From assembly GCA_009784085.1 (NCBI GenBank), contig WRCJ01000083.1, positions 1 through 6,482 on the forward strand: a DNA stretch of 6,482 bases. Reading direction: 5' to 3'. Shown one piece after another: positions 6,353-6,482 of this stretch (position 1 is the stretch's first letter; each line of letters opens with the position of its first letter). This DNA is from Oscillospiraceae bacterium (GTDB lineage Bacteria; Bacillota; Clostridia; Oscillospirales; UBA929). Under the pieces are notes generated by a model. It made no database searches, was not told the DNA's origin, and saw only the letters and a program-made list of their open reading frames with translations. Made by a program: the position numbers and the translations under genes.

Positions 6353-6361
6353 CCCCCCCTT
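6353..6361 (-). promoter_or_regulatory. Ribosome binding site of coaX, containing a seven-G run
   Basis: The minus strand reads AAGGGGGGG six bases before the ATG at 6346. It decides the start against an in-frame TTG at 6364. The homopolymer of seven G is unusual for a Shine-Dalgarno sequence and may be prone to slippage. Confidence 0.6.
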
Positions 6362-6369
6362 CAAATCCG

Positions 6370-6395
6370 TTTTACGACTTCTTCAAGTCGTAAAA
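6370..6395. repeat. Perfect inverted repeat upstream of coaX
   Basis: Two perfect 11-base arms (TTTTACGACTT and AAGTCGTAAAA) flank a four-base centre, CTTC. The element lies eight bases before the coaX Shine-Dalgarno. The A run is on the 3' side in both directions and no T tract follows, so it does not look like an intrinsic terminator. It could be an operator, an mRNA 5' stem-loop or part of a mobile-element end. Confidence 0.75.
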
Positions 6396-6403
6396 CATCC
6401 GGT

Positions 6404-6431
6404 TTCAGATGGAGATTGCACTCCACCTGAA
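6404..6431 (-). repeat. 11-bp stem-loop upstream of coaX
   Basis: On the minus strand TTCAGGTGGAG pairs with CTCCATCTGAA across a six-base loop (TGCAAT). The only non-Watson-Crick position is a G-U wobble on the minus-strand RNA, which would be an A-C mismatch in plus-strand RNA. Minus-strand transcription therefore fits better. Confidence 0.65.
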
Positions 6432-6437
6432 GTTATT

Positions 6438-6482
6438 CCGCCTAAAGAGGCGGGGGTCTTAACCCAGCTTGCCTTCGGCAAG
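6438..6482. repeat. Run of three short hairpins at the right edge, possible mobile-element end
   Basis: Three hairpins lie almost end to end: CCGCCT/AGGCGG with a four-base loop (6438-6453), GGGT/ACCC with a four-base loop (6454-6465) and CTTGCC/GGCAAG with a three-base loop (6468-6482, possibly cut by the window edge). On the minus strand the order CTTGCC hairpin, GGGT hairpin, G+C-rich CCGCCT hairpin reminds me of right ends of IS200/IS605-type elements and the 3' part of their TnpB guide RNA. No tnpB or tnpA coding sequence is visible here, so this is only a suggestion. Confidence 0.35.

Noticed and set aside
6347..6364. TTG start of coaX at 6364
   Set aside because: The extra six codons are the Shine-Dalgarno sequence itself (AAGGGGGGG), and the family normally begins a few residues before DIGNT.

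Overview
The window reads as a chromosomal segment of a G+C-rich member of the Bacillota, probably a clostridial lineage. The reasons are strong GGAGG-type ribosome binding sites, a type III pantothenate kinase of the form common in Clostridia, a two-domain Sua5 of the YwlC type and length, and a secreted subtilase with a Bacillota-style prodomain and Ig-like tail. The assignment is inferred from gene content only. Every gene I can support lies on the minus strand, so transcription runs from high to low coordinates.

Right part (6482 down to about 3009): a 136-base stretch packed with stem-loops lies upstream of coaX (type III pantothenate kinase, coenzyme A synthesis). Then come prfA (release factor 1), a 104-residue membrane protein with a cysteine cluster that I do not recognise, and sua5 (threonylcarbamoyl-AMP synthase for tRNA t6A). 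Gaps are short: 54 bases between coaX and prfA, 76 between prfA and the small gene, and a 14-base overlap between the small gene and sua5. I see no convincing terminator between them, so a four-gene operon is likely. All four genes end in UAG, which only release factor 1 reads. A heptanucleotide tandem repeat fills the prfA/small-gene gap and supplies the last codons and stop of prfA.

Middle (3008 down to 2761): an A+T-richer intergenic region holds a near-consensus sigma-A promoter, a leader of about 160 bases with a long closing stem and internal hairpins, and a possible 39-codon upstream reading frame with its own Shine-Dalgarno sequence that overlaps the next gene's start.

Left part (2760 to beyond base 1): one very long open frame encodes an exported S8 peptidase, in the order signal peptide, inhibitor-like prodomain, catalytic domain, seven RCC1-type propeller repeats and an Ig-like domain. 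It runs off the left edge with no stop.

The right part is housekeeping (CoA supply, translation termination, tRNA modification). The left part is a separately controlled secreted or cell-surface enzyme. The accessory signals worth attention are the hairpin cluster, the structured leader, the heptamer repeat and the unrecognised cysteine-cluster protein. I found no rRNA, tRNA, CRISPR array, transposase gene or defence system.
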